From Flavobacterium sp. HSC-61S13 (GTDB lineage: Bacteria > Bacteroidota > Bacteroidia > Flavobacteriales > Flavobacteriaceae): a stretch of 64,000 nucleotides of DNA. The notes under the pieces are model-generated. The model saw only the letters and a program-made list of their open reading frames with translations, had not been told where the DNA came from and made no database searches. The translations under genes were made by a program, and so were the position numbers. The DNA lies in contig NZ_JALJZV010000001.1 in the NCBI RefSeq assembly GCF_024171535.1, positions 487,625 through 551,624 of the forward strand. The letters run 5' to 3'. Below, piece by piece: positions 26,633 to 35,678 of the stretch (its first letter is position 1; the number at the start of each line of letters is the position of its first letter).

Positions 26633-27826
26633 ATGAATTTACACGAATTTCAAGGTAAACAAATATTAGCAAGTTACGGAGTAAGAGTACAACGTGGCTA
26701 TGTTGCTAACAACGCGGAAGAAGCGGTAGAAAAAGCAAAACAATTAACGGAAGAAACAGGTACTGGTTGGTATGTGATCAAAGCTCAAATTCACGCAGGT
26801 GGACGCGGTAAAGGTGGAGGCGTTAAATTGGCTAAAAATTTAGATCAAGTAAAAGAAATTGCTGGTCAAATTATTGGTATGGACTTAATAACTCCGCAAA
26901 CTCCACCACAAGGAAAAAAGGTAAACCGCGTATTAGTTGCCGAGGATGTTTATTACCCAGGTGAAAATGAGCCGTCTGAATTTTACATGTCAGTACTTTT
27001 AGATCGTTCTAACGGTCGTAATATGATTATGTATTCTACTGAAGGAGGTATGGATATCGAAGATGTTGCTGAAAACACTCCACATTTAATTTTCAAAGAA
27101 GAAGTAGATCCTAGTGTTGGACTTCAAGGTTTCCAAGCAAGAAGAATTGCTTTTAACTTAGGTTTATCAGGAAATGCTTTTAAAGAAATGGTTAAGTTTG
27201 TAGATGCACTTTACAATGCTTATGTAGGAAGTGATTCATCAATGTTTGAAATCAATCCAGTTTTAAAAACTTCAGATGACAAGATTTTAGCTGTAGATGC
27301 AAAAGTTTCTTTAGATGACAATGCACTTTACAGACAAAAAGAATATGCTGAAATGCGCGATATCTCAGAAGAGAATCCAATTGAAGTTGAAGCAAAAGAA
27401 GTAGGTCTTAACTATGTTGATTTAGATGGTACAGTTGGATGTATGGTAAACGGTGCTGGTTTAGCAATGGCTACTATGGATTTAATTAAATATGCAGGTT
27501 TTGAACCAGCTAACTTCTTAGACGTAGGTGGAACTGCTGATGCTAAACGTGTTGAGACAGCTTTCCGTATTATCTTAAAAGATCCTAATGTTAAAGCTAT
27601 TTTGATTAACATTTTTGGTGGAATTGTTCGTTGTGACCGTGTTGCACAAGGTGTTGTTGATGCTTACAAAAATATGGGTGACACGATCAATGTGCCAATC
27701 ATCGTTCGTCTTCAAGGTACCAATGCAGAAATTGCAAAAGAATTAATTGATAATTCAGGTATGCCTATTTTATCTGCTGTTGAATTTCAAGAAGCTGCAG
27801 ATCAAGTTAAAGCTGCTTTGTCTTAA
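26633..27826 (+). CDS. sucC: Succinate-CoA ligase (ADP-forming) subunit beta
   Basis: This 397-residue subunit binds the nucleotide and succinate in the TCA cycle. It opens MNLHEFQGKQILASYGV, with the ATP-grasp segment HAGGRGKGGGVKLA near residue 54, and later LDVGGTADAKRV and NIFGGIVRCD, which form the succinate and CoA-ligase part. The length is that of E. coli SucC plus a few residues. The alpha subunit gene sucD is not adjacent, as is common in Flavobacteriaceae. Strong terminator directly behind. Confidence 0.95.
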   Translation: MNLHEFQGKQILASYGVRVQRGYVANNAEEAVEKAKQLTEETGTGWYVIKAQIHAGGRGKGGGVKLAKNLDQVKEIAGQIIGMDLITPQTPPQGKKVNRVLVAEDVYYPGENEPSEFYMSVLLDRSNGRNMIMYSTEGGMDIEDVAENTPHLIFKEEVDPSVGLQGFQARRIAFNLGLSGNAFKEMVKFVDALYNAYVGSDSSMFEINPVLKTSDDKILAVDAKVSLDDNALYRQKEYAEMRDISEENPIEVEAKEVGLNYVDLDGTVGCMVNGAGLAMATMDLIKYAGFEPANFLDVGGTADAKRVETAFRIILKDPNVKAILINIFGGIVRCDRVAQGVVDAYKNMGDTINVPIIVRLQGTNAEIAKELIDNSGMPILSAVEFQEAADQVKAALS

Positions 27827-27848
27827 TCAATCCAAGATATCGTTTTAT

Positions 27849-27882
27849 TAAAAAAGCCTGAACTTATGTTCAGGCTTTTTTA
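27849..27882 (+). terminator. Terminator of sucC
   Basis: AAAAAAGCCTGAAC pairs with GTTCAGGCTTTTTT across a 4-base loop. Confidence 0.88.
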
Positions 27883-27888
27883 GTTATA

Positions 27889-27927
27889 AAAAAAACGTCG
27901 TTGAAATCTAGGTTCCAACGACGTTTT
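27889..27927 (-). terminator. Terminator of the DUF1456-like gene
   Basis: AAAACGTCGTTG (27892-27903) pairs with CAACGACGTTTT (27916-27927). The plus-strand A run makes the minus-strand T run, eight bases past the convergent stop codon. Confidence 0.8.
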
Positions 27928-27934
27928 ATATCGT

Positions 27935-28378
27935 TTACTCGTTATCCTTCTTCTTAGGTTTTCCGTTATTGTACTTAACATTACCTAGTGGGTTGAATTT
28001 CTTGTTTTTTAAATCCGGTTTTTTATCTCTCGATTTAGAAAAAGTTTTAGGTTTTGCATGACTTGAATTAGTATCTCTATCCTTGCGGTCCTTCTGATCG
28101 TATTCTTTTGAAGGTTTAGGTTTGTGAGATTTAATCACATCCATGGGAACTTTTGGTTCTTCTTTAGTTCCTCTCAAATGAATGACTAATGCATTTAAAA
28201 AATTTCTCAATACCTGATCACCACATTCCACATACTTAGGATGTTCGGGATCTCTAAAAAAATTCCCAATTTCTCCTTTCGAAATTCTAAAATCTACTAA
28301 TTCTAAAATTTCTATGATTTGATCATCGCGTAATTGCAAGGCAACACGTAATTTTTTAAAAATATCGTTATTTGTCAT
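27935..28378 (-). CDS. DUF1456-family protein (YehS-like)
   Basis: From the ATG at 28378 this is 147 residues. A DUF1456 domain (MTNNDIFKKLRVALQLRDDQ, then the second helical repeat with FLNALVIHLRG) covers residues 1-75, and a basic, Lys/Pro/Ser-rich disordered tail covers the rest. The family is a small helical fold of unknown function found in many bacteria. A start at 28399 is ruled less likely because the probable -7 box at 28397-28404 overlaps it. The tail is strongly positive, hinting at nucleic-acid contact. Confidence 0.88.
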   Translation of the reverse strand: MTNNDIFKKLRVALQLRDDQIIEILELVDFRISKGEIGNFFRDPEHPKYVECGDQVLRNFLNALVIHLRGTKEEPKVPMDVIKSHKPKPSKEYDQKDRKDRDTNSSHAKPKTFSKSRDKKPDLKNKKFNPLGNVKYNNGKPKKKDNE

Positions 28379-28396
28379 TATGGTGATTGATTTGTA

Positions 28397-28404
28397 CAAA
28401 AGTA
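28397..28404 (-). promoter_or_regulatory. Candidate -7 box deciding the DUF1456 start
   Basis: The minus strand reads TACTTTTG (TAnnTTTG), 18 bases before the ATG at 28378 and overlapping the upstream alternative start at 28399. Confidence 0.55.
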
Positions 28405-28491
28405 CAATTATTATGTGTATTTGACTATTCGTTTATGGCTTTATTCGTGATTCGTTAGTCGACTTACGAATTCCGACTTTCGGCACTCGAA

Positions 28492-30474
28492 TTACATTTT
28501 CTCCTTTAAACTATTGATTTCATCACGCAGTTTGGCTGCTTGCATAAAATCCAAATCTTTGGCTGCAGCTTCCATAGCTTTTCGCTTTTCGCGAATTACT
28601 TTTTCGATTTCAGCTTTACTGGCATATTTCAAACTATTTTCGGCAACAGCAGAAAAATGCGTAGTAGGATCCGACAATACATCTTTGGTCAGTTCGCCAG
28701 AAATCTTTTTATTTAATGCTTTGGGTTCCAGACCGTGTTGGATGTTATAAGCATGTTGTTTGCTGCGTCTGTACTCGGTTTCATCCAAAGTTTTCTGCAT
28801 ACTGGCTGTAATTTTATCGGCATACATGATAGCACGACCGTTGATATTTCGAGCAGCACGACCGACGGTTTGCGTCAACGAGCGATGGCTTCTCAAAAAA
28901 CCTTCTTTATCTGCATCAAGTATAGCTACTAACGAAACTTCTGGCAAATCCAAGCCTTCACGGAGTAGGTTGACACCGATTAGTACATCAAAAATACCTT
29001 TTCTAAGATCCTGCATGATTTCCACACGTTCTAAAGTATCAATATCAGAATGTATATATCTACAACGTATTGACATCCTATCGAGATACTTAGCCAATTC
29101 TTCAGCCATTCTCTTTGTTAAGGTCGTTACTAAAACGCGTTCATCAACTTCAACCCTTTTTTGTATTTCTTCAATTAAATCATCAATCTGATTGAGACTT
29201 GGACGCACTTCTATAATCGGGTCTAATAATCCAGTTGGCCGAATAACTTGTTCTACATAAATCCCCTCAGACTTTTCTAGTTCGTAGTCTGCTGGTGTAG
29301 CCGAAACATAAATGACCTGATTTTGCATACTTTCAAACTCCTCGAATTTTAAAGGACGATTATCCATAGCTGCAGGTAATCTAAAACCGTATTCAACCAG
29401 ATTTTCCTTACGAGATCGGTCACCGCCATACATGGCATGGACTTGTGAAATGGTCACGTGACTTTCATCAACAACCATCAGAAAATCATTGGGAAAATAA
29501 TCCAAAAGACAGAACGGTCGGGTGCCGGGTAAACGACCGTCTAAGTAACGAGAATAATTCTCAATTCCAGAGCAATAGCCCAGTTCACGAATCATTTCCA
29601 AATCAAAGTTCGTGCGCTCCTCTAATCGCTTGGCTTCTAAATGCTTTCCGATTTCTTTAAAATAATCGACCTGTTTGACCAAATCTTGTTGAATTTCCCA
29701 TATAGCATTTTGCAGCACATCAGGAGAAGTGACAAACATATTAGCCGGGTAAATATTCAGTTGGGTATACTTTTCAATTACTTGAGAATCCTTGGGATTA
29801 AAAACTTCAATATCTTCAATCTCATCGCCAAAAAAGTGAATTCGAAACGGGTTATCTGCGTAACTAGGGAAAACTTCGACCGTATCTCCTTTAATTCTAA
29901 ATGTACCAGGAGTAAACTCAGCTTCGGTGCGGGAGTACAAACTCTGTACGAGTCGATGTAGAAACTTTGTTCTACTAATAACTTGATCCAGCTCGATAGT
30001 CACGACGTTTTTTTGAAATTCTACAGGATTTCCAATACCGTATAAACAAGACACGGAAGCGACAACGATGATATCACGTCTACCCGAGAGTAGCGACGAG
30101 GTAGTACTCAACCTCATTTTCTCGAGTTCTTCGTTAATCGAAAGATCTTTTTCTATATAAGTCCCTGTTACCGGAATAAAGGCTTCGGGTTGATAATAGT
30201 CATAGTAAGACACAAAATATTCTACAGCATTGTTTGGGAAAAACGATTTGAATTCTGAATACAACTGTGCTGCTAATGTTTTATTATGTGCTAAAACAAG
30301 CGTAGGCTTTTTTACTTCTTGAATAACATTCGCAATCGTAAAGGTTTTTCCTGAACCGGTTACACCTAAAAGTGTTTGATACTTTTCCTGATCGATAATT
30401 CCTTGAGACAGTTTTTGTATAGCAGTAGGTTGATCCCCTGTAGGTTGATAATCCGAAACTACTTTAAAATCCAT
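28492..30474 (-). CDS. uvrB: Excinuclease ABC subunit B
   Basis: This is a 660-residue protein from the ATG at 30474. UvrB is the damage-verifying helicase-like subunit of nucleotide excision repair, working with UvrA and UvrC. Seen are the Walker A GVTGSGKT (about 38-45), the beta-hairpin region YYDYYQPEAFIP (about 92), motif II VDESHV, motif VI QTVGRAARN, and the C-terminal UVR motif (about 620-660) that contacts UvrC. The frame stays open for 20 codons upstream, but a -7 box at 30489 and the start of UvrB homologues (MDFKVVSDYQPTGDQ) support 30474. Confidence 0.95.
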   Translation of the reverse strand: MDFKVVSDYQPTGDQPTAIQKLSQGIIDQEKYQTLLGVTGSGKTFTIANVIQEVKKPTLVLAHNKTLAAQLYSEFKSFFPNNAVEYFVSYYDYYQPEAFIPVTGTYIEKDLSINEELEKMRLSTTSSLLSGRRDIIVVASVSCLYGIGNPVEFQKNVVTIELDQVISRTKFLHRLVQSLYSRTEAEFTPGTFRIKGDTVEVFPSYADNPFRIHFFGDEIEDIEVFNPKDSQVIEKYTQLNIYPANMFVTSPDVLQNAIWEIQQDLVKQVDYFKEIGKHLEAKRLEERTNFDLEMIRELGYCSGIENYSRYLDGRLPGTRPFCLLDYFPNDFLMVVDESHVTISQVHAMYGGDRSRKENLVEYGFRLPAAMDNRPLKFEEFESMQNQVIYVSATPADYELEKSEGIYVEQVIRPTGLLDPIIEVRPSLNQIDDLIEEIQKRVEVDERVLVTTLTKRMAEELAKYLDRMSIRCRYIHSDIDTLERVEIMQDLRKGIFDVLIGVNLLREGLDLPEVSLVAILDADKEGFLRSHRSLTQTVGRAARNINGRAIMYADKITASMQKTLDETEYRRSKQHAYNIQHGLEPKALNKKISGELTKDVLSDPTTHFSAVAENSLKYASKAEIEKVIREKRKAMEAAAKDLDFMQAAKLRDEINSLKEKM

Positions 30475-30488
30475 AGTGATAGTTTTTA

Positions 30489-30496
30489 CAAAAGTA
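30489..30496 (-). promoter_or_regulatory. Candidate -7 box for uvrB
   Basis: The minus strand reads TACTTTTG, 14 bases before the uvrB ATG. It lies inside the longest open frame and so argues against the upstream start at 30534. Confidence 0.55.
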
Positions 30497-30521
30497 AGGT
30501 ATATTCTAGATATTAAGGTAT

Positions 30522-30553
30522 AAAAAAAGCGCAAGATAAACTTGCGCTTTTTG
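30522..30553 (-). terminator. Terminator of the OmpA porin gene
   Basis: AAAAAGCGCAAG (30524-30535) pairs with CTTGCGCTTTTT (30541-30552), 27 bases past the porin stop on the minus strand. Confidence 0.88.
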
Positions 30554-30579
30554 AAGTAATATTATAAAATTCTAACAAA

Positions 30580-31830
30580 TTATTTTACTTTGAATACAAC
30601 TCTACGAGCGATTTCACGAGCTTTGTTTGAAGATTTTTCAACTGAATCATCTACACCGTTTCCAGCAACTGAAATTTTAGAAGCAGCAACACCTGATTTT
30701 ACTAAGATGTCTTTAACTCTTGTAGCACGTTTTTGAGATAGTTGTTTGTTGTAAGTAGAATTTCCACCTACAGCATCAGCATATCCAAGAACTTCAACAG
30801 AAGAAGATGGGTTACTTCTTAAGTAAGTAACTATGAAGTTCATACCTTCAGTAGAAGCAGCAGTAGGTTCTGATTTGTTGAAATCAAAATATACAGCAAC
30901 ATAACCTTTGTTGATTAATTCTTTAACCAATGCGCTGTCTTCAACAGTCATTGTTTCCACTTTTTGGTTTCCGTATTTCTCTTGTAAGTAAGATTCGAAA
31001 CTATCTGGAATACCATTATTATTTTTGTCAATTGATCTACCTTTTACATCAACCATTGCTCCAGCTGGAGTATTTGGCTCTTGATCTAAATAATCTGGCA
31101 CACCATCATTGTCAGAATCAATCATTTTATTTTCAACATCTGTTAATCTGCTGTCTAATTCAGCCAATTTGTTTGTTGAAGAATCTCCATAATACCAGTC
31201 AGCATGTGTTCCATGTCCACCTAAGTAGATTGAAAGACCTAAAGTAGCATTATAAAGTGTTCCTTGTAAACCTCTAAGATCTGATACATCAGTATAGCCA
31301 TCAAAAGAATTGTTTTGTCTAGCATTTTTGATCATCGTGAAATCTGCATTTAACGCAACTCTTTCAGATAATTTCAACTGACCTGTAATACCTGCTATCA
31401 CATTAGCCATTTGATCAGTTCCTTTGAAACCATCACTAGTCATCCAAGAATAACCTGCACCTGCATGAGCCTGTATGTTCAAAACTTTAGTCCACTCTTC
31501 AAAATTTAAAACCCTTCCTAAGTTAACTACCCCTTGTAGGCTAGTTCTGTAATATTGAGTTTCGAATTTTTTACTATCGTCATCATTTTCGATTTTGTCG
31601 TATCCAAAATCAGCTTTAACACCGAATTTGTTGTTAAACATATAACGAACACCTCCATCAGCATGGATAAAACCAAACGTATCAGCGAAATACCCTGAAG
31701 TGAAAGGCTCTGTCGGTTTAGTTAAACCTGCGTTTAAGTCAACTGACCATTTGTTGTAAGGACGCTCTTGAGCATTCATTGATCCGAAAGCAAGAACTGT
31801 AGCTAATACTGGTAATGCAATTTTTTTCAT
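30580..31830 (-). CDS. Major OmpA-family outer-membrane porin with calcium-binding repeats
   Basis: This 416-residue protein has a signal peptide ending MNAQ (residue 20). An 8-strand beta-barrel (about 21-200) is followed by a short coiled part, thrombospondin-3-like repeats (SDNDGVPDYLDQEP near 240 and KNNNGIPDSFESYL near 270) and an OmpA-C peptidoglycan-binding domain (about 305-416) with YFDFNKSEPT and NKAREIARRVVFKVK. This is the common abundant OprF/P60-like protein of flavobacteria, linking outer membrane to cell wall. Its codon choice is clean and repetitive, typical of high expression. Single gene with promoter and terminator. Confidence 0.93.
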   Translation of the reverse strand: MKKIALPVLATVLAFGSMNAQERPYNKWSVDLNAGLTKPTEPFTSGYFADTFGFIHADGGVRYMFNNKFGVKADFGYDKIENDDDSKKFETQYYRTSLQGVVNLGRVLNFEEWTKVLNIQAHAGAGYSWMTSDGFKGTDQMANVIAGITGQLKLSERVALNADFTMIKNARQNNSFDGYTDVSDLRGLQGTLYNATLGLSIYLGGHGTHADWYYGDSSTNKLAELDSRLTDVENKMIDSDNDGVPDYLDQEPNTPAGAMVDVKGRSIDKNNNGIPDSFESYLQEKYGNQKVETMTVEDSALVKELINKGYVAVYFDFNKSEPTAASTEGMNFIVTYLRSNPSSSVEVLGYADAVGGNSTYNKQLSQKRATRVKDILVKSGVAASKISVAGNGVDDSVEKSSNKAREIARRVVFKVK

Positions 31831-31897
31831 ATTTTCTTTTTTTTAATAATTACTCTTTATCAAAACTTAAAAGCATTTTAAAGCGTTGTTACTACTG

Positions 31898-31905
31898 CAA
31901 ATATA
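31898..31905 (-). promoter_or_regulatory. Candidate -7 box for the OmpA porin
   Basis: The minus strand reads TATATTTG, about 67 bases upstream of the porin ATG, giving a leader of about 60 bases. Confidence 0.5.
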
Positions 31906-32035
31906 AAACAAAAATCTGTATACCTAAAAAAAAAACCACTTTTTTCAATTAAAAGTACAACTTTAGCTAAATTAATATTAATTTTAACATTTTATTAATC
32001 ATTAAACTTAGTTTTAAAATTAAAAAAGCGATTAT

Positions 32036-32458
32036 ATGTACGTATCTAAAATTTTCGTGACAGTGGATTGCGTTGTTTTGCGAGCGGATGGATCTGATTT
32101 TCAGCTGCTTTTAATCCAAAGAAAAAACGATCCTTATAAAGATTATTGGGCATTGCCAGGAGGTTTTGTCGATGAAAATGAAGATCTGCAAGATGCTGCA
32201 AAACGAGAATTATACGAAGAAACTACGGTTAGAGTTACAGAATTACTTCAAGTAGGAGCCTTTGGAAAACCTTTTAGAGATCCGAGATCGCATACGGTTA
32301 GTGTAGCTTATTATACCTTATTAAAGGAGGAAGTAGAAGCGAAAGCCAATGATGATGCAAAAGAAGTTGGTTGGTTTTCCATTAAAGACTTACCTTTGCT
32401 GGCGTTCGATCATCGAGAAATTGTCGAATGTGCATTAAATAAATTTTTGAATGACTAA
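32036..32458 (+). CDS. Nudix hydrolase
   Basis: This 140-residue protein has a Nudix box GFVDENE-x7-RELYEET (about 43-65). The consensus Gly after the EEx pair is Thr here (EETTV), a minor change; the metal-binding Glu residues are all present. The overall form (VDCVVLRADGSDFQLLLIQRK at the start) is that of ADP-ribose pyrophosphatase-like and NrtR-like Nudix domains. It likely cleaves a nucleoside diphosphate derivative; the substrate is unknown. The stop overlaps the next gene by 8 bases. Confidence 0.9.
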   Translation: MYVSKIFVTVDCVVLRADGSDFQLLLIQRKNDPYKDYWALPGGFVDENEDLQDAAKRELYEETTVRVTELLQVGAFGKPFRDPRSHTVSVAYYTLLKEEVEAKANDDAKEVGWFSIKDLPLLAFDHREIVECALNKFLND

Positions 32459-32831
32459 TATTTACAGAAGCAGGAGATGGGTAAAACCCGAGGACTTAAA
32501 TGCTAACAGCACCTTGTTTGGAGGTACTCTATTAGCCTGGATCTCTGAAGAAGCGGCCTCCATGGCTATTATCGATCTGGGAAACAATAAAATTGTTTCT
32601 AAACACATGTCGGCAATTGACTTCATGAGTACAGCCAAACAATCAGACATTATCGAAATTCAATTAAAAGTCACGCATTATGGAACCACTTCGATAACCA
32701 TGACGTGTCAAGTTTTTAACGCCATGACCGACGAACTAATCATTACTGTCGAATCGATAACTATGGTAAATCTAGACGATAGTGGCAATCCGAGTCCGCA
32801 TGGAGTAACTGAAACAAAATCTTTTTTATAA
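32451..32831 (+). CDS. Hotdog-fold acyl-CoA thioesterase, copy 1
   Basis: This 126-residue protein has the hotdog layout of YciA/Acot-type thioesterases: NANSTLFGGTLLAWISEEAA (about 17-36), where the usual catalytic Asp position is in the central helix, and a long hydrophobic strand set ending in TVESITMVNLD. It probably hydrolyses acyl-CoA to free acid. It overlaps the Nudix gene and is followed by a clear paralogue at 32850. Confidence 0.85.
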   Translation: MTNIYRSRRWVKPEDLNANSTLFGGTLLAWISEEAASMAIIDLGNNKIVSKHMSAIDFMSTAKQSDIIEIQLKVTHYGTTSITMTCQVFNAMTDELIITVESITMVNLDDSGNPSPHGVTETKSFL

Positions 32832-32849
32832 TTATCAATACGCGTTAGC

Positions 32850-33233
32850 ATGACCAACAACAATATTTACAAGTCGAGAAAATGGGTAAAACCCGAAGAT
32901 TTAAACGCAAACAGCACTTTATTTGGAGGACGTTTATTGGCTTGGATTGACGAAGAGGCAGCTTTATTTGCTGTTTTAATCTTAAAGAATAGAAGAGTTG
33001 TAACTAAATATATGACTGAAATTAATTTTATGAGTTCTGCTAGACAGTCTGATATTATAGAAATTCAGTTTGAAATCACTAAATTCGGAAAAACTTCCTT
33101 ACAAATAAAATGTTCAGTCTTTAACATAATGACTAAGGAAACCATTATTACTGTGGAAGCTATTACTATGGTACATTTAGGAGAAGATGGAAAACCTTCA
33201 CCACATGGATTAACGGATTTAGGATGGTTTTAG
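32850..33233 (+). CDS. Hotdog-fold acyl-CoA thioesterase, copy 2
   Basis: This 127-residue protein is a tandem duplicate of the preceding gene: both begin with IY-SR-WVKPEDLNANSTLFGG and share QSDIIEIQ and the ending NPSPHG/KPSPHG. The helix reads LLAWIDEEAA, with an Asp where copy 1 has Ser; Asp is the expected catalytic residue in many YciA-like enzymes, so this copy may be the more active one. It ends 4 bases inside the convergent MscS gene. Confidence 0.85.
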   Translation: MTNNNIYKSRKWVKPEDLNANSTLFGGRLLAWIDEEAALFAVLILKNRRVVTKYMTEINFMSSARQSDIIEIQFEITKFGKTSLQIKCSVFNIMTKETIITVEAITMVHLGEDGKPSPHGLTDLGWF

Positions 33234-34480
33234 TTTCTTAGTTTATCCAAATCTACAGACGAGGGCAATTCGTAAATTTCCAAATCAAAATAGGGGACTG
33301 CCGCTATAAAATGATCGAATATATCAGCCATAATCGCTTCGTGATTGACCCAGGTCTTATCGAGTGTAAAGGCATAGATTTCTAATGGAATTCCCTTCTC
33401 TGTAGGTTGCAAATGACGTACTAAGGTGGTTAGTTCCTTATTCAAACCGGTATGATTAGCTAAGTACTGATTCATATACTTTCTCAACAAACCTAAATTG
33501 GTCATATTGCGACCGTTGATGTTTAGATTTTTATTGATTTTGTGTTTACTGTTGTATTGGTTGATATCTGCTTGTCGATGCGTTATAAATGCGCTGACTA
33601 ATTCGATTTCCTTATATCTTTCTAGGTCAGCATCGGTCAAAAACTTTACACTATTTTCCTTAATAAACAAGGATCGTTTGATACGACGGCCACCGGAGTT
33701 AAACATGCCTCTCCAATTTTTAAAGGAGTCTGAAATCAAGCTATAAGTCGGAACTGTTGTAGTGGTATTATCAAAATTGCGTACCAAAACCGTTACGAGA
33801 TTGATTTCCATCACATAACCGTCTGCGCCGAATTTCTCGCTGGTAATCCAGTCGCCAATGCGAACCGTATCATTTAAGGTAACCTGTATACTAGCAATAA
33901 ACCCCAATATACTATCTCTAAAAACCAATATGGTAATAGCCGATAAGGCTCCAAATGCCGTCAATAGATCTATAAAATTGGTACTGAAAGTATTTAAAAT
34001 AATAGATATTATCGTGAAAATCCATAGAAAAGTCAGAAAAACCTGGGCTTGATTGTCTACCGGTTTGTCGAGATATTGAGGCTTGGTTTTGAAGTAGTCT
34101 CGGACAGAAAAAACAACACTTTTTAATATATAAAGCGTTAGTAGTGAAATAATAACGAAGTACAATTTATTCCAAAGCATCAACTCTTCGAATTCCTTTA
34201 AATAAATATACTTTAAAGACTTGTTCAATAAGCTAAGTGGTATAAGATGCGCCAAATAACTATATGCTTTATTCTGCACCAAATAAACATGAAACCGAAA
34301 TCGGGAGCGAGTTGAAATGAATTTAGAAAAAGTGTAAATACCCTTCTTTAAAATATAATCGAGTAAAAAACCTATGGCAAGTGCTAAAACAGTATTGACC
34401 ACCAGTATTAATGAATCAACAACATCACGTTGTAAATCCAATTCACTTAATAAGCTTTTTACCCAACTATATGGAATCAT
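33230..34480 (-). CDS. Mechanosensitive channel of the MscS family (YbdG-like)
   Basis: This 416-residue membrane protein has several N-terminal helices (about 20-190), then the MscS pore helix and beta domain: AFGALSAITILVFRDSILGFIAS (about 178-200) and VRIGDWITSEKFGADGYVMEINLVTVLVR. The long C-terminal soluble part matches E. coli YbdG more than the short MscS. It opens on membrane tension to release solutes after osmotic downshift. It follows the DUF3817 gene by 11 bases on the same strand. Confidence 0.9.
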   Translation of the reverse strand: MIPYSWVKSLLSELDLQRDVVDSLILVVNTVLALAIGFLLDYILKKGIYTFSKFISTRSRFRFHVYLVQNKAYSYLAHLIPLSLLNKSLKYIYLKEFEELMLWNKLYFVIISLLTLYILKSVVFSVRDYFKTKPQYLDKPVDNQAQVFLTFLWIFTIISIILNTFSTNFIDLLTAFGALSAITILVFRDSILGFIASIQVTLNDTVRIGDWITSEKFGADGYVMEINLVTVLVRNFDNTTTTVPTYSLISDSFKNWRGMFNSGGRRIKRSLFIKENSVKFLTDADLERYKEIELVSAFITHRQADINQYNSKHKINKNLNINGRNMTNLGLLRKYMNQYLANHTGLNKELTTLVRHLQPTEKGIPLEIYAFTLDKTWVNHEAIMADIFDHFIAAVPYFDLEIYELPSSVDLDKLRN

Positions 34481-34491
34481 TTATTTAAAGT

Positions 34492-34782
34492 TTAATTAGA
34501 TGATTCTTCTGTTTTTAGCATTTTGAACTCTACGTAAAAAGTTCCAAATGGAATGATAGAAGCGATACAGATCAAAAAGTATTTTGACCAACTCCATTTT
34601 TCTTCAAATTTAAGTACTGTAGCCATCACGATGTAGCCAATAAACAACAGTCCGTGTGCCATTCCAACGGGTCCAACCAATTCTGGTTTATCCATAAAGT
34701 ACTTCATTGGCATGGCAATAAAAAATAAAGCTAAAAGGGAAACTCCTTCTAAAAAAGCGATAATTTTAAAAATCTTCAACAT
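34492..34782 (-). CDS. DUF3817-family membrane protein
   Basis: This 96-residue protein has three hydrophobic helices and the family-typical order LKIFKIIAFLEGVSLLALFF, then GPVGMAHGLLFIGYIV and the C-terminal IIPFGTFYVE. DUF3817 proteins (YdzA-like) are small integral membrane proteins of unknown function. It is upstream of and probably co-transcribed with the MscS channel gene. Confidence 0.9.
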   Translation of the reverse strand: MLKIFKIIAFLEGVSLLALFFIAMPMKYFMDKPELVGPVGMAHGLLFIGYIVMATVLKFEEKWSWSKYFLICIASIIPFGTFYVEFKMLKTEESSN

Positions 34783-34860
34783 GAAAAGGGGTGATTTTAT
34801 AAGGTTAAATGTTTAGCGTACTAAAATACATTTAAAAAAGTATAAAATTGGAGATATTTA

Positions 34861-34892
34861 AAAAAAAAGGCTCAGGAAATGTCCTGAGCCTC
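34861..34892 (-). terminator. Terminator of the gene at 34918
   Basis: GGCTCAGGA (34869-34877) pairs with TCCTGAGCC (34882-34890); the T run is on the minus strand. Confidence 0.85.
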
Positions 34893-34917
34893 TATAATTT
34901 ATGATTGCTTTAAGAAT

Positions 34918-35289
34918 TTATGCCTCTTGAAGTTTCAAGTTGTATTCTTTTAAATCTGCGATGTTATGTTTGTTGTTCAAATCCGTAAATAAGGATAGAA
35001 TATACTGCAAACTTTCCATGTTATTTTCCGTTACAGGGACCTGCTCTGCTTCAATTGGATTTTCCTCATCTATAGGTTCATCTGACGGAATATCAATTAA
35101 AAATGCTCCATTCGCCAAGACGTGTTCGTATGTCAAACGAATTGCTTTTACCAATATAGGATTTTCTTCTAAGAGCGCAAATTCTCTTAATTTTTTTAAG
35201 TCGGTAACAAAATCTTCTACAACAAGTCCGTTAGCAATTAAATCTGACTGAACTTTCTTGATTAATTTTTGTGCATGGGAGTTTTCCAC
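34918..35289 (-). CDS. Acidic helical protein of unknown function
   Basis: This 123-residue soluble, mostly helical protein has an acidic middle part (SDEPIDEENPIEAEQVP). No signal peptide or known motif is seen. It has its own terminator and looks like a genuine single gene. I recognise a flavobacterial conserved hypothetical by style only; no function. Confidence 0.65.
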   Translation of the reverse strand: MENSHAQKLIKKVQSDLIANGLVVEDFVTDLKKLREFALLEENPILVKAIRLTYEHVLANGAFLIDIPSDEPIDEENPIEAEQVPVTENNMESLQYILSLFTDLNNKHNIADLKEYNLKLQEA

Positions 35290-35678
35290 TGTAATATCTT
35301 TAAATTAAAAAATCATTTCGGATTGCAAAAATAATCTTTTCTAATTTGATTACTAATCTTATTGGTATAATTTTATTGTTAATTTCCTTTTTTTTTAGTC
35401 TACAACATTTATTTATAGAAATATAAGCACAGATTTACTATAAATTAAAAAAATCATAGCTATATATTCTCAATATGAATTTAAGTTACATTTTAAGTAT
35501 TATTAAAGTTTGGGTAGTTTTAAAGATGCATTCACTACAGACCAACAGCGGCCTTAATTTTTTTTCAAATACAGATAACACTCATGAACTAAAGGGGGTT
35601 AAAATTGAGGCTAGGGTAGGCTTGAATTACCGTTTTTTTTAGTACCTCATTACAGTACGCAAAATGAAGTAGGAGCTG
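35290..35678. other. Intergenic region with an outer-membrane protein remnant
   Basis: Apart from the 55-codon remnant at 35475-35642 the 389 bases are very AT-rich spacer. No intact gene is seen. Confidence 0.5.
35475..35642 (+). pseudogene. C-terminal remnant of an outer-membrane beta-barrel protein
   Basis: A 55-codon frame from ATG 35475 ends in VKIEARVGLNYRFF and a stop. The last strand with alternating hydrophobic residues and a terminal Phe is the beta-signal recognised by BamA in outer-membrane barrels. The first 20 residues do not look like a signal peptide, so this is most likely the tail of a deleted gene rather than a small functional protein. Confidence 0.5.

Noticed and set aside
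30475..30534. A longer UvrB N-terminus starting at 30534
   Set aside because: A -7 box lies within this stretch, the porin terminator overlaps it, and UvrB homologues begin at the MDFKVV position.
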